A stretch of DNA of 64,000 nt from Incurvaria masculella (taxonomy: Eukaryota; Arthropoda; Insecta; Lepidoptera; Incurvariidae), in assembly GCA_946894095.1 (NCBI GenBank), contig OX335642.1:26609021-26673020 (forward strand). The letters are read 5' to 3'. Positions 1 through 12,000 of the stretch are shown here, in pieces. Every line of letters begins with the position of its first letter. The first letter of the stretch is position 1. The position numbers were made by a program, and so were the translations under genes. The notes beneath the pieces are model-generated. The model had not been told where the DNA came from. It searched no databases and saw nothing but the letters and a program-made list of their open reading frames with translations.

Positions 1-242
1 AACTTTTTTTTTTCTAACAGCTACAATATTGTATTTAGAATTCGTGGTACCTTTTTATACCTATCTCAAGGTGCTATTATGTACTAACCTAGTGTTATTG
101 CGCAGATGTTATCGCTTTGTGGAGGTGAAACGTGTCCGTTATATGTATTGGAATTTATAACTATTAAACAATAAAATAAATACAGTTTTTTAAATATTTT
201 GTCATAATTCAGTATCTGGACCAGTATCTGTGCTTCTTACCT
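1..242. repeat. Direct repeat, copy 1 (cut by window edge)
   Basis: Positions 14-240 are nearly identical to 362-588, at a constant offset of 348 bases. Shared landmarks are CTAACAGCTACAATA and TGCTTCTTACCT. The copies differ by a few substitutions. The left end lies outside the window, and copy 1 lacks the right inverted repeat seen after copy 2. It is probably part of a tandem pair of the element at 260-618. No coding capacity is evident. Confidence 0.8.
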
Positions 243-259
243 AACAGAATCTATACACG

Positions 260-618
260 GTGAACAGAAAACCTGTCGAACACCCGAAGCCAGGAAGTAT
301 AATTTCAGATAGTGAATCGGATATGCTAGATTTTTTTTTAATATTCGGGAACTTTTTTTGTCTAACAGCTACAATACTGTATTTCGAAATCGTGGTACCT
401 TTCTATACTTATCTCAAGGTGCTATTATGTACTAACCTAGTGTTATTGCGCAGATGTTATCGCTTTGTGGAGGTGAAACGTGTCCGTTATATGTATTGGA
501 ATTTATAACTATTAGACAATAAAATAAATACAGTTTTTTAAATATTTTGTCATAATTCAGTATCTGGACCAGTATCTGTGCTTCTTACCTTTGGGTGTTC
601 GACAGGTTTTCTGATCAC
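260..618. mobile_element. Small inverted-repeat (MITE-like) element
   Basis: The ends are inverted repeats: 260-285 pairs with 593-618 with one mismatch in 26 bases. The inner 20 bases, containing CCTGTCGAACACCC, match perfectly. The interior holds the second copy of the 348-base repeat. No target duplication is obvious at the ends. The short length, terminal inverted repeats and lack of a gene suggest a non-autonomous DNA transposon. Superfamily is unknown. Confidence 0.6.
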
Positions 619-1990
619 CATGTATATTATATGTTAGCAAGGACGTTTTTATGTTCATATAAATATAAACTATGCAATATTACATCTGGCTCACTCCAGA
701 CGCCCGGTTCATTTGAAATTCCGATTTCTCGCTTCGTTAAGACTGTCGGATTCTTCCCTCTCATTTCGCGAACGGTTCAAGCTAGACGGAACCAAATTAC
801 GATCATGCTATTCCGGTGCTGACGGCGATTTTACTGTCACGCCCTGTGTCCAATATAAGAGTTGCTGTTAAATTAAAAAAAGGGGTCAGACGCGATACAA
901 TTTGGTAGCGCAATTATTCCGTATTCAACATGAAGATTAAAATTAAAAAAAAATATTTTGTTTTCCTAATTTTCCTTTAAAAAAACATTAGCTATAGTTT
1001 GGATAGAAATTAAAAAAAAAGACCAACATTTCGCTTTTTTCTTTTCTTTAGTTTTTTATAATAGTTCGATAAAAATAAGCTTTCTGGTCGATGGAAGGTA
1101 ACAAAATTCATTTTAATATCATCACATAACATTTAATTAACCGATTCTTACTTATTATGTTGAGATAAACACAGATGCCTCTAGTTATATGAAATTCCAT
1201 CATGAAATTTTTGAAACTCCTTATTTTGGATTTAAATATGCATGTTATAAAAATGTCATACTAAATATGTTTTTCAGTAATATTTGAGTTAATTTTAAAT
1301 TATAGAAGTATTATATTTCGCATTCTTGTAAAAACCAATTAAATAGAAATTCAGTTAGTAGGAAGATTTAGTGCTAAGGCCTATGTATTTATGTATTAAC
1401 TTATTTTGTATTAAATACTCGTAACTGATAATTTTGCGTGAGTTTAATTTATTAAAATGTAATGCGATGTATTTTTGTGTGAAAAACCGAAGTTAATTTA
1501 AAATTGTAACGTATTTTTGTATGAATTTCCATTTAAAAGACAATTTATTTAAAATAATTTTTTTAGTGCCTTCTGAATACGAATGTTTTATTTGAATTGT
1601 AAAAGAAATATTTCAAACAGAAAGCAAATCAAATTGAGTTAAGTCTCTGTGCTGTACACAATTTGTAAAAAGCCTTACATTTTAACGTATTCTGTGCTAC
1701 GTACTCGTAACCCAACCGAGCCTGCGTCAGTTACAAACAATAGCGTACTAACGAACCAGATTCAACGTACGCAGAAGCCTCCGCCGAACTTTACTAATCC
1801 TGAAATTGTGACGTCACAAACCCCTTTCTCCCCCTCTAACTTTGGTAGACTTGGGCAAAACAGCTCATTATACACAAAACATCAAGAAGTTAGTGACATT
1901 TCATTAGGCCTTTAATTTGGCTGTCTTAACCAAAACTAAACCAGAGAAATGAAAGAAATTCGATTCTTGCTAGGTGTAAGAAATACAGGT
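619..1990. other. No gene recognised
   Basis: Very AT-rich DNA with many short A and T runs. Around 690-840 the base composition is more balanced, but the 75-residue frame there resembles nothing I know. No repeat family, RNA gene or exon could be supported. Confidence 0.5.
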
Positions 1991-2004
1991 TTTTTTTGCC
2001 AGGC

Positions 2005-2044
2005 AAAAAAGCTGGACTGACCAAATGGTCAGTACAGCTTTTTT
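2005..2044. repeat. 40-base hairpin
   Basis: Two 19-base arms (2005-2023 and 2026-2044) are complementary with one mismatch, separated by two bases. The stem runs from an A6 run through GCTG and ACTGACCA. It is too short for a normal pre-miRNA. It may be the core or end of a small foldback repeat. Confidence 0.7.
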
Positions 2045-2099
2045 AGTTGCATGTTATATTTTCCTGTCAGCTACTCACTTTGTAAGAAAAGATAAAGGG

Positions 2100-2210
2100 G
2101 TAAATAATTCGCCAGGTGAACAGCAGGTGACAAGGCAAAATAGTATAAAATCTGACGTTTAGTTTAATTTCGTACCATGCCAACTGATTTCACTTGGCCG
2201 AAATACAGGT
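2100..2210 (-). repeat. Dispersed CAGGTGAACAGCAGGTGA repeat
   Basis: Contains CGCCAGGTGAACAGC, CTGACGTTTAGTTT and GTACCATGCCAACTG. The same blocks appear inverted at 31085-31190, and partly at 2700-2790, 28633-28800 and 39288-39370. It is a short, diverged, interspersed repeat without coding capacity, probably a non-autonomous element. Confidence 0.55.
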
Positions 2211-2639
2211 TTAACGGTTTTAAGGCGCTAGGACTAGCCAACTACTCGCGCCATACAAATGCACTTTTTAACAAATGTAATAATATGTAGTGAAACGCTT
2301 CAGCAAATCCAAATAGAAGTCCAGACTGATAATGGATTGTTAATATTTTTTTATTCCATCATTTATTTAAATAATAATAAAAATAAAAAAAGTTGATTTT
2401 TCTCATTAGAAATCTGAAAGTCATTCGATTTCTAGATATAAGCAAAAACAGCATATATGCATAAACAATAAATTCCATTTGCTTTTAGATTTCTACATTT
2501 AGTCAAAAAAGTTCGGAAATGGACACCGTTTCCGCAATGTATTTTGTATAGAAAAAGGAAACATACATTAACGAAAATCATTCGATTCCTAGACAAGGAA
2601 TCATATATTGTAAGGATGACACTTATAATCGTCAGACTT

Positions 2640-2930
2640 AGTTAGTTTAATTGGGGTGCCTCGTCTAACTTTGCGATTTGGCTAGTACCAGGCCCTTAAT
2701 ACCACGAAATGCAAGTAAACGTCAGATGTAATCACTCTCTTACCACTTCAACTGCTATTCATCCGGCGAATTATTAGTAACCGCCCAGTAAAAGGCTAAT
2801 TTTTAAAGCAAGGAAGTAGACCTTGAGTTTTACGTAGAATGCTAATCACGCCAGCCTCATCCAATATTGCTTAACCTCGAGATCGAAACCCAAGGCCTAG
2901 GGCTATTGGGCTACCGAGACCGACAAATGT
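2640..2930 (+). repeat. Composite of two dispersed repeats
   Basis: 2700-2790 matches the AAACGTCAGAT...TCACTC...CCGGCGAATTA family. 2790-2930 carries TTTTACGTAGAAT, CCAGCCTCA and TTGCTTAACCTCGAGATCGAA, which match the distal part of the TTAGCC family (compare 8940-9060 and 13300-13370). Both parts are diverged. Confidence 0.45.
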
Positions 2931-5128
2931 TAACTTGTAACCATTCAAAGCGCGCAAAATGGATAGTTCAATGTTGTAAAAACATTTGTCAATTATTAAA
3001 AACAAGCTTTAACCCAATTTCCATTAATTTCAACTGAATTGTCTCATTCATATCTTGTTTTATCTTCAATAATGCTCTTACAGGAATATGTCATATAGAT
3101 CACAAAAGTGAGATAGCTCTTGGAGCTGTCTGCACAAATCAATTTGCTCCCGGCACACCCGCTTGCCGCCTCTTTCGTTAGTGTCGCTGCTGTTTATCCA
3201 ACTACTGGGGTGGGAAATAAAATTAATTTGAATCTTCCTCTATTGCGAGCAGCTCGAAACAGATGTTACAGCGATGTGAAAGTCAAAGATTTATCGTCCT
3301 TGCCATGTATTCTTACTTATAGTAGCCCCGCCCCAGTACATTTGGGTCATTAATTTTCGTTCCTGATTATTTTCTGCACAGATGAATTAAGCAAAAATAT
3401 AGTGGCTGAGTGTATAATACGGAATATATGAATTTTCAACACAAAATACGGCACAGTGGCTTAAGTGTGGAAACCGAGCCGACTACAAGTAACAAGTACA
3501 AGTAATAATTGTAGTCAGATTTTAAATTCAAATGTAGTGTAGGCTAACGGTACTAAGACAACACCATCGCATACAATGAATGGCGATTAAAAATTGTTCC
3601 GGTTTTTTATCGGGTCAGTGAAGCCGTACTCATATGAAAATAGAAGACCCTGACAAAACAACAAATTTCTTCGGGAATGCGATTTTAAACACTGTAAAAA
3701 AAAAATTGAAAAACAATAATAATATTAAATGACATCGTGTAAATAAGGTCACAGTAACAAATGTCACCATATTTTAACTGCTCCACTAATAACTTTTAAA
3801 TAAACTGTTATGTCGGGTTCAACAGGTTTTAAAACTTACGTTCAGTAGATGATTCGAAATTTAATGATATGACAAACCCAAAGCGAAGATGCAGCTCGTT
3901 ATCTTAAAAGGCAACGCACATTTATCTAAACGTGCCGCGGCCATAAAATTTATCCATAAACGATATTGTGAAACTTGCAAAGAGTGTCGCGTACTCAAAA
4001 CTTTATTTGTGGACTGTACCAGTGATAGTAACTGACGCCCACTATATGCACATGTCGCTAGAAAATGCAAGCTCGGCTCAATACTCCTCGCAGAGCAGCT
4101 GTGGCTCCTGTACAGACAGAAGAAAACACTAGAATCCAATTGTATGTTATTATAGAAATATTGTATATACACTAAGGTACATACATAATATTATTAAAAA
4201 AATAAACATATATAAAAAAAGACTTTCTCGTATTTGTGAGTTTTCCCGCTTTCTGTATCTGGAAATTTGAGTTTGACTGAGAAATTTGTATGCCCAAATT
4301 GTTTAATAACGCTGTTCGTAAACATATCAATTGGCACGATGATGATTTTTCTTGCATGCCACATGAGTGCAACCTGGTGGGCTAGTGATTACCTCTATTT
4401 ATAATTATTTTCGTATAAGTCTCATAACCCCAGTACCTGGATACTATGCCATTCTAAAATTAAAGTAAATCAAGTCTGGGCGCTGTTAATTTCTGAATAG
4501 ATGACCAATTTAAACTGTTGAGACTAACTATCAGATATGGTTCGTTTTCAGTTCTACGGGGCAGTTTTTTTACACAAATACGTCATGTCTTTACAGTACA
4601 ACTTTTATGAATATTCTGCTTATAAACGCTTGATCAGTACCAAAATATATATAGTACAGGTGGCTGGTACATGACTGAATGAAGAACGGTAAACTTAACA
4701 AAATTTGTTGATGAATAATCACTTTAAAAATGGCTGAACATTTCTCATTTTCCCCTAAAAAAACCCAAGCTTTAAACATCTTTTTTTTAAATTTAGAATG
4801 TCTTCCTACGCTTTTGAAGCTAGTACCAGAATAGATGCGAATCTGGGTCGACTGCTTTGGTTGAGCCCCGCAAACCGCTCTCTCCCTCCAAACTTTACAT
4901 GAATTGTGTCCTATTTTGAGGATGTAACCACCATATCATATTGTAATTATTCATGGCTTATAGTATTGTATACATATATACTTTACATAGGCATTCAAAT
5001 AGAGAAACGCTTTTGTTTTAGGGTAAAAAAGTTTGAGGGTTCAGTGGCTGGTAGTCAGGAATGGAACCAGTTAGTTTTGAGAAAAATGTGGTATCTGTAT
5101 TATTGCAATAATTAACAATCGTCGCTTA
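2931..5128. other. Mostly unassigned; degenerate repeat at 3540-3620
   Basis: I see no recognisable gene. 3540-3620 carries GGCTAACGGTACTAAG, ACCATCGCAT and AATTGTTCCGG. It reads as a decayed minus-strand copy of the TTAGCC family. The 103-residue minus frame at 3861-4172 and the 66-residue frame after it have no motif I recognise and low-complexity flanks. Confidence 0.45.
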
Positions 5129-5272
5129 TGAGGAACAAATTACTTGAGATAGTGTCAAACGGAAAACTAAGGTACAGGGCTGATTTAACAAAGAATTGTC
5201 TAGTTGAGTTATATTTATGTTTAAAATCAGCATTTTCCTGTAAGTTGCCGTTTGACACTATATTTGTTCCGT
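5129..5272. mobile_element. Small foldback repeat
   Basis: ATAGTGTCAAACGG near 5148-5162 is inverted as CCGTTTGACACTAT near 5247-5260. The match continues into GGAACAAAT on the left and ATTTGTTCC on the right, with an 8-base insertion in the left arm. The total is about 144 bases with no coding sequence, as in a miniature inverted-repeat element. Confidence 0.6.
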
Positions 5273-5294
5273 GCAATTGACAAGTTCGATTCCA

Positions 5295-6026
5295 CCACGG
5301 AGGATAGAGGAAGAGAGGAGTTGTTTTTAACTCATATTACTAAGGATCGCAGCGTGAAATTGTCCGGGGAAGCGGGGAGAAAATCGCTTCATGGTGGGGT
5401 CATGCACCGCCCATTTTTGCGAAATCCATCTACCGAAAGAATCGATATTCTGGTAGCAGCTATTCCGAGAGCTATTCTTAGTGGTTACAAGACTACAACT
5501 AGATGGCGCCTTTTGAATTTTACTAAGTATTTTTTCTATAAAAAAACCTTAGAAATTTAAATCTATGCCTTCGCGCGGATCCAAATAATTTTAATTTAAA
5601 AATGTCATTAATATTTGCATCATGAGATCAACATTTCTTACCGTAAAACGAAAATGATTGCGCGCCATCTATCGGCTCATACCAAAAGCGATACATCGAT
5701 ACAATGCTCGAATATTGATTCAAATTATTAAATATGAGGTGTTTTACTGACAAATGAAACGTAATTCCACTTACAAACTTTAGAGTATTTTGTACTGTGT
5801 AATGTTTGCAACATTTTACAAAAAATCTCATCGTGTAATCGACTGTTCGCCGAAAATTGCGGCGCAGACCATAATATTGTCCCACAACCTAACACCGCCA
5901 GCGCCAATTCGCGAATGTCGCTAAGCCACGCCTTCTTTATCACGTGGGCTGTGACGTAGCGACCCACTTGGTGGACACAGACACAGTTTTCTTAGACTAT
6001 CTCCTCTCTACCTCTATCCTCCGTGG
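5295..6026. mobile_element. 732-bp terminal-inverted-repeat element
   Basis: 5295-5320 and 6001-6026 are inverted repeats with one mismatch in 26 bases (CCACGGAGGATAGAGG at the outer end). The interior has no long frame: 102 residues plus and 85 and 79 residues minus, none recognised. It is probably a non-autonomous DNA transposon. Target duplications are not clear. Confidence 0.6.
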
Positions 6027-6745
6027 ATTCCACGCGATTTTTTTTAAATATCTAATAATGTAGTTTTTATCAATATCGACTCTTTTGAGTGATTTTCGTT
6101 ACTTCTTATAGTTTCAGATTTGGCCATAAAAGCACACTTGAACAATTCATTCTGTATATTATGCAATCGACTTTGTAAAATACTTAATCATAAATATAGT
6201 TAACGTTAGTTTTCAAGTATCTATGTATTACTTTATTTGAAGATAATTGAGAAGATTTTTTTCACTTTTCTCTACCACTGTTTTCTTAGTGACAATTCCA
6301 AGTATCAATTCTTATTATATTACGGACAAGGGCGGAGAGAAAGTTCTTGTTTTTCACCAATAAATAACCACTATATTCTTAGTAGCTCTGAGAAGAAAAA
6401 CCACACTTTTGTCTGGGGTTAAAGGCACCCAATTTGTAAATAAACAAGCCTCAGGGACGAAGATTTATATTCAATTTATATACTTCCTATACGAGAAGTG
6501 ATATAAAGGCGGTATCATAATGATCAGTAGATTTAGACGAGAGATATCAATGTAGAAATGGTGTTGTTAGAACATCCGATGACTTATATTTTTTTCTAAA
6601 CCCATTAAATAAGTCGTCTTTATATGTTTTTCTATGAGTCGCTACTTTAGTAGATTATAAAGTTTAAATTATATTTAAACGATTAAGAGCAGATATCATA
6701 TTTTGATGACATTTAATTTCAATTCAAAAAGTATCAGAGTGGTCA
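6027..6745. other. No gene recognised
   Basis: AT-rich DNA without a recognisable repeat or exon. The 61-residue frame at 6237-6422 has no family signature. Confidence 0.4.
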
Positions 6746-7066
6746 GTCCGAGTTCTCACCTAAATTGGCGTTTACGAAACTTCGAAGTCACTTTAAAACG
6801 TCAAAATTCATACAAGTTTTTACTAGATATTCTGTGGTTTTACTTCTTCAAGCCATCAAAGTCAAACTCGGACCTCCGTTTTTTATGAAAACACGAAGTC
6901 GGCGTAAACGGCAACGTCAACGTATTCACGGCGATGGTGAGTAAGCTGTCAAATCAAACTCGGCAAATATTAGTTCGCTTAACGCGCTTCTTCAATTTCT
7001 CCATATATTTTAAAAATGCCAGTCGATCGGTTTGGCGTAAACGCCAATTTAGGTGACAACTGGGAC
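6746..7066. mobile_element. 321-bp foldback (MITE-like) element
   Basis: 6746-6776 and 7036-7066 are inverted repeats, with two mismatches in 31 bases. The shared core is TCACCTAAATTGGCGTTTACG. Short GGCGTAAACG-type motifs recur inside, at about 6900. No coding region of note. Confidence 0.6.
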
Positions 7067-7552
7067 TAGGCGCTCAGGTTCAAAGTTGTGATGAGGCGAA
7101 GTCAATATTCTTCAGTTGAATATCGAACATTAAAATATCGAACCAAATTCACCCTCAAATCACGTCCGTCCTTTACTAATGTCATTATCTTCCGGACGTC
7201 CGAAATCGCGACGTACTCTCCCGCGATTCGGGCCACTGTGAAGGTGCCCTTAGCGCTCCCTCACGCGTGCGCCCGGATAGTGGTTTCAGGAAAGTGAAAT
7301 CATGTTGAATTATGGATGAGAACCCGGTACCCTGCCGTGAGGCAGGACGCGACGAGATTGCGCCGCTACTCTTCGATAAGCTGTGGAGTTTCCAGAGAGA
7401 GTCTTTATTCTTTGGATGGTGCATCAGGCCAGGATGTGTGCGACATTTGTTGAAGACAATAGGCGATGGCTGTACCCGTAATGTCGTGAGCTTAGGGTTG
7501 CACTTTTTTTATGGAATCTAACATGGATGGTTTAATACCACACAACTACCTT
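7067..7552. other. GC-richer segment, unassigned
   Basis: 7150-7480 is clearly richer in GC than its surroundings and holds three overlapping frames of 69-79 residues on both strands. None shows a motif I recognise. It could be a decayed transposon or a fragment of an exon. Nothing decides between these. Confidence 0.3.
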
Positions 7553-7800
7553 CGTGATATTAGCCTAATACACAGAATTCCCGAAGGAATTAAGTGCCAT
7601 GCCAGGGCCTCCCCTCTATGAGCACTGTTACATTGAACTGGTTGTAAAACACTGAACATATTTTACTGCCGTTTAGACCATGTTTTAATGCAATGCGATG
7701 CTATCAGCCTAGGCCGACTTAACCCTACCATCTAGTAGAGGAAGGGGACCTAAATTTTTACATGGATTCCCAACCATGGAGCAGGTCGCATTGACGAAAT
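7553..7800 (+). repeat. TTAGCC-family dispersed repeat
   Basis: Begins near GATATTAGCCTAATACAC and follows the family order: GTGCCATGCCAGG, TTACATTGAACTGG, CTGCCGTTTAGACCAT, AATGCAATGCGATG, CTACCATCTAGTAG. Diverged copy with no coding capacity. Confidence 0.65.
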
Positions 7801-8097
7801 GCTCTTATTCAACTCAGAAATAGAACGAAAACAGTACATGAACGGGGTTGGATAGAGAGAGGATAGAGAACCCGGCCTCTGGTAAAGACCCTGCGCCACT
7901 TAGCTACGAGTCGCTCTAAAAATGTATAATTATAAATGTTAGATGGCGGGTATATGCTTAGTGTAAGGACCATGAATAAACAATAAAATATATATTTGTG
8001 GTTAGTATAATTAATTTGATGCCACTAATATCGGCTAATTAAATTAATTATTTAATATAATACCGGCTAATACCACACCTACTTATGTCATTATATT

Positions 8098-8345
8098 TAC
8101 CCAACACGCCACAAAGGAACTAGTTCCCACACTAGGACCTACCTTATATTGCACGGCTATATTGAACTGGATGAAAAAAAAAAATACAGGGCTGAAATGG
8201 TCACTTCGTGTACCCCTTTAAAATTAGGATAAAAAAAAATACTGGCAATGCATTACCTCTTCGATCATGGTTTATTCAATACGATGGTACCAATACGGGC
8301 AGTATTAACCCGTGTAAGTACAGAAGCACAGCTACAGTCGTGCGT
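8098..8345 (+). repeat. TTAGCC-family dispersed repeat
   Basis: Contains CCAACACGCCACAAAGGAAC, TTATATTGCACGG, ATTGAACTGGATG and ATTCAATACGATGGTACC in the family order, with an A-run and an altered middle. Confidence 0.6.
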
Positions 8346-8544
8346 GAATGATTTTTAAAAGCTTGTCACGACATGTATATTAGGAAATGCAGTATTTTAT
8401 TGTTTTAAAGTGCCAGAACCGACAGAGTGTAATCCGTCTATTTGACCTTTTATTTAAGAAAAGTAAGTACTTAAGAATTTTGTGGCGACCAAGTGTGCGA
8501 CTGATACCCACATGAAAAGTTATTTACGTACATCTTTGACACTG

Positions 8545-8745
8545 ATTCTCCTAACATTATAAATGTGAAAGTTTGCAATCACGTAAAAACGGCTCAACAG
8601 ATTTAGATGTGATTGGGCACAAATGTAGTTTATTGCCTGGATTCCCATATAGGATACTTTATATCCCGGAAAATGTTAGGTTCAGCGCGAAATCAGTTCA
8701 AAACGACCGATCAGAGCCGGGTATCTTAGCTAGTTGTTTTATATA
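8545..8745 (-). repeat. Fragment of a TACTAGC-type repeat
   Basis: Reads ATTATAAATGTGAAAGTTTG, AAAACGGCTCAACAG, TATATCCCGGAAAATG and ends near TTAGCTAGTTG. This is the reverse orientation of the same broad class as 46188-49495. In insects this class is usually attributed to non-LTR retrotransposon or SINE-like tails. I recall the class but cannot confirm the family. Confidence 0.5.
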
Positions 8746-8792
8746 ACTCGACTTGGATGGATGATTCTACAATACTTATTATTTATATTATT

Positions 8793-9068
8793 ATTAGTCC
8801 AACACACAACAATGGAACTGTGGTGCCATTCTAAGTCCTTCCTATATTGCATGGCTTCATTGAATTTTTTGCTACTACAAACGTTGAGATAAAATCAATT
8901 CGGGCTATATTAACCCCACCGACTTTTAAATAAGGGTAGGCCCTAAAGCTCTACGTGGAATCCGAATTACGGAAATCAACAGTTGAAAACGGTCACCCAT
9001 TAAGAATCTGGCCGTGCCCAGCGTTGCTTAACATCCGTTATCGAACTGCCAGGCGTTGCTGATGACGG
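8793..9068 (+). repeat. TTAGCC-family dispersed repeat, with distal part
   Basis: Contains ATTAGTCCAACACACAAC, CTTCCTATATTGCATGG, CTCTACGTGGAATCCG, CAACAGTTGAAAACGG and CCGTGCCCAGCGTTGCTTAA. This copy shows that the distal CAGCCTCAACG-type segment belongs to the same family. Confidence 0.6.
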
Positions 9069-12000
9069 GGAGTCTAGAAACTAATAAAGTTTAAAAACAT
9101 TACAATCGGGTGTTTTTTTATTTACGGAAAAAATTAAAACTTTGTTTAGGGTAGCGACACAGCTAATCTATGGGAAAAATATTATCTTCACGATAATGCT
9201 GCTTTGAATATCTGATAGGGTATAAAAAAATTGAAAAAGTAAATCATGAATTCTTGAAGAAATGAAGTAAATTATGCGAAGTTACGAAAACGAAAATTGA
9301 ATCTTGTTCTGCGATAAAAAGTAATAATATTTTAGGCAGTAGAGCGTTCACGGGGGAAATCGAATTGTTCGTAAGCATTTCTGGAATATCCTGCCATATC
9401 TGATTAAAGATTTAAAAGAGTTTTCTTCAGATAAAATTTTTGTTAGCCCAATGTAACTTTTATTCGTATAAAATTATACACAAAATAATTTTTCTCTAAT
9501 ATAATGATTACCAATGAACCACTGATCTTTATTTGAAAGGCTCTTCTTGAAACTGCCTATTTTTCCGTCCAATTTTGGCTCATCCTAGCAAGAAGCTTCT
9601 GTACACTAAGGGATGGTACTGAATCTAAGAAATTCTAAGAATTGGTAAGAAGATGCCGAACAAACATCGGAACACACTCACCCTCCGTCAGACTTTTCCA
9701 ACCGTCAAACATGCATAGGAACTGTATCGATTTTTTTTATTCGTCCATTCAGAACATTTAGAAGATCAGATTTCTAGTTTGTTTTTTTATTATTGTTTTT
9801 ATTTAACATTTTCGGTTGGGGTACTTATGGTTGCTACTGCTTTTTAATATTTTTAATTCAGTGATTTTTTCTTTCATTACTAACATGATAATAGGATGAT
9901 TATTTTTACGTTCAGGTCATAAAATTATAATAATTATATTTTTTCTATTATCATTATTGTTAATGCCTAATATATAAAAAGCTTATATTGTTAAAGTGCA
10001 TTACAATTACATAATTCTCTAATATTAACAATATAAAATAAATATAATTCAGTTTTAAAATTATTCGATAGTCTTCGCAGGTAAGAAAATAGGCCACTAA
10101 CTTACACCTAATATATTATTTTCAATTCATAAATACGAAATAATTGCTGTGTTAAAGAAGTAGCATACAAATTAAATGTATGATTTCATGACGAAGAGCC
10201 AAGTACACAAAACAACAATACGTTAAATCAACCTCAATTATTAAACACGTAACCTTTTATGGACAGTGCGGAAGGGAACTGAGTTCAACTCCACGCTGTT
10301 GATTAAAGTTGACGTGTTTAATAATTGCTTAACTTAGTCGTCTCTTCCTGCAATCGGGCCTAACAATATGTTGGCTTCCAAGACGCCGATGTTGCTCAGT
10401 TATCAGATGACTTCACTTAACCAAAGACTGGTAATATTCGAGAGGCGTCAATTCAGACGATCTAAAAATGTAATCATGAGAGCCTTTATTTTAAAATTAA
10501 AACGCCCGTTACTTACTTAAAGATGTCACGCAGCTACCCTGAGGAGAAACCTATTTTCTACATCAAACAAATTAAGACTTTTTTAAATTTAATATATTTA
10601 TGAATGCTAGAAGCTTGTGTCCAATCATTCATGTTTTCATAAATTAGTTTTTCTCTTTAATGACTGCGTTACAAGCAGGTTGATTTCGCAAACTTTTAAA
10701 TTCAAAAATGTTCATATTAAGCATTTCATATTCCAGTACAAAACAACTTTGATACAATTTAAAAACAGACTACGTACTAGTTAGTTGCTGGTTGAATATA
10801 GAATTGAGTAGAAACTTGCTTTTCCTTTTTGTATACGATTTCCGACACGAAATATATGCCCTCTTAAAATTGAAGTTCGACAATAACCTGATTTTGCGCA
10901 ACTTGCCTAAAGTCTTCACTCAGCTTTGATGGTTGGTTAGCGACTACCGTAAAACGCTTCGTTACTGATTGTGGGGTTAAGATAGGAAATGTTTAAAAAT
11001 ACCAAAATCACAACCTTTCTATGCAATCGTAATTTCTTCATAACTTCATCAGTTATGGGAGAACGCCTTCGTTCAGCAGTGTACAGCAAAATACTAAATG
11101 ATAATCACCAAATGTTGATTATATATGCGATTGCTCGATTTGCGTTTGGTCTTGTGACTAAGGTACTCTTAACATGGAAATTGTTAACAAACCCCCACGA
11201 ATGACTGTAGTTGCGTTGTACGCCCAGTTACATTTAATAATTCCCAAATAATCCATTAAGCTTAACTCTGCGGGCACAGGTACGTAACGAGACAGCGGCG
11301 TGAGTCCGGCCACGAATTATCCACGTTAACTCAGACTGAGCGTCCCACAGGGCACAGCGCTCGGACCCAAACTTCTCATGTTGCTTTCTGAGTTTGTGCC
11401 GTTAGCAGCTAGAATATATTCGTTAAGCGAATAATAAGGTGATCAAGCTCAATACAATCGCTCGTGCCTGTGTACTCAGTCGAATTAAATAATTTATTTC
11501 TGAAATGTTGCATATTAAATAAATCAACTGAGACCTACTTTGTGGAAAACGGCTTAATCACGGTGTGTCGATGATATTGCACGACGTTAGTGGCCATCAT
11601 CAGGCGAGCACCCGTGCCGGCGGCAGTCAACAGGGAACTGTCAGTTTGACGTGTTCCGCCGTTGACGAAGATTGTAGCTGTAGTTGGGGGTAGTCTGCGA
11701 AGAAACTTGGACTGCGTTCCGAATGTCCGATGATGTGCAGTACGCACTGACGGTGTCGTGAGCGGTATTGTTTTTCTTCTCTTCTCTTCGTCTGAGAGCC
11801 GGTGGAACGTCGGGTTCCATACAGATGACAACTTGAAAGAGTTCTCCCTATTAAAGTTCTGTATTTGGATATCTCTATGGACTCTCGAGCTACGTGAGGA
11901 ATATCCCGAGATTATGTTGCTAACATTTCCACTTAGTCAAACCTAATCCAGTTATTCGCGCCAGAATCTATATGCTCACAGCTGACTTGTTAGGGTCTTG

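Noticed and set aside
11535..11831. 98-residue minus frame in a GC-richer patch
   Set aside because: No recognised domain and no supporting splice or promoter context. Left as unassigned.
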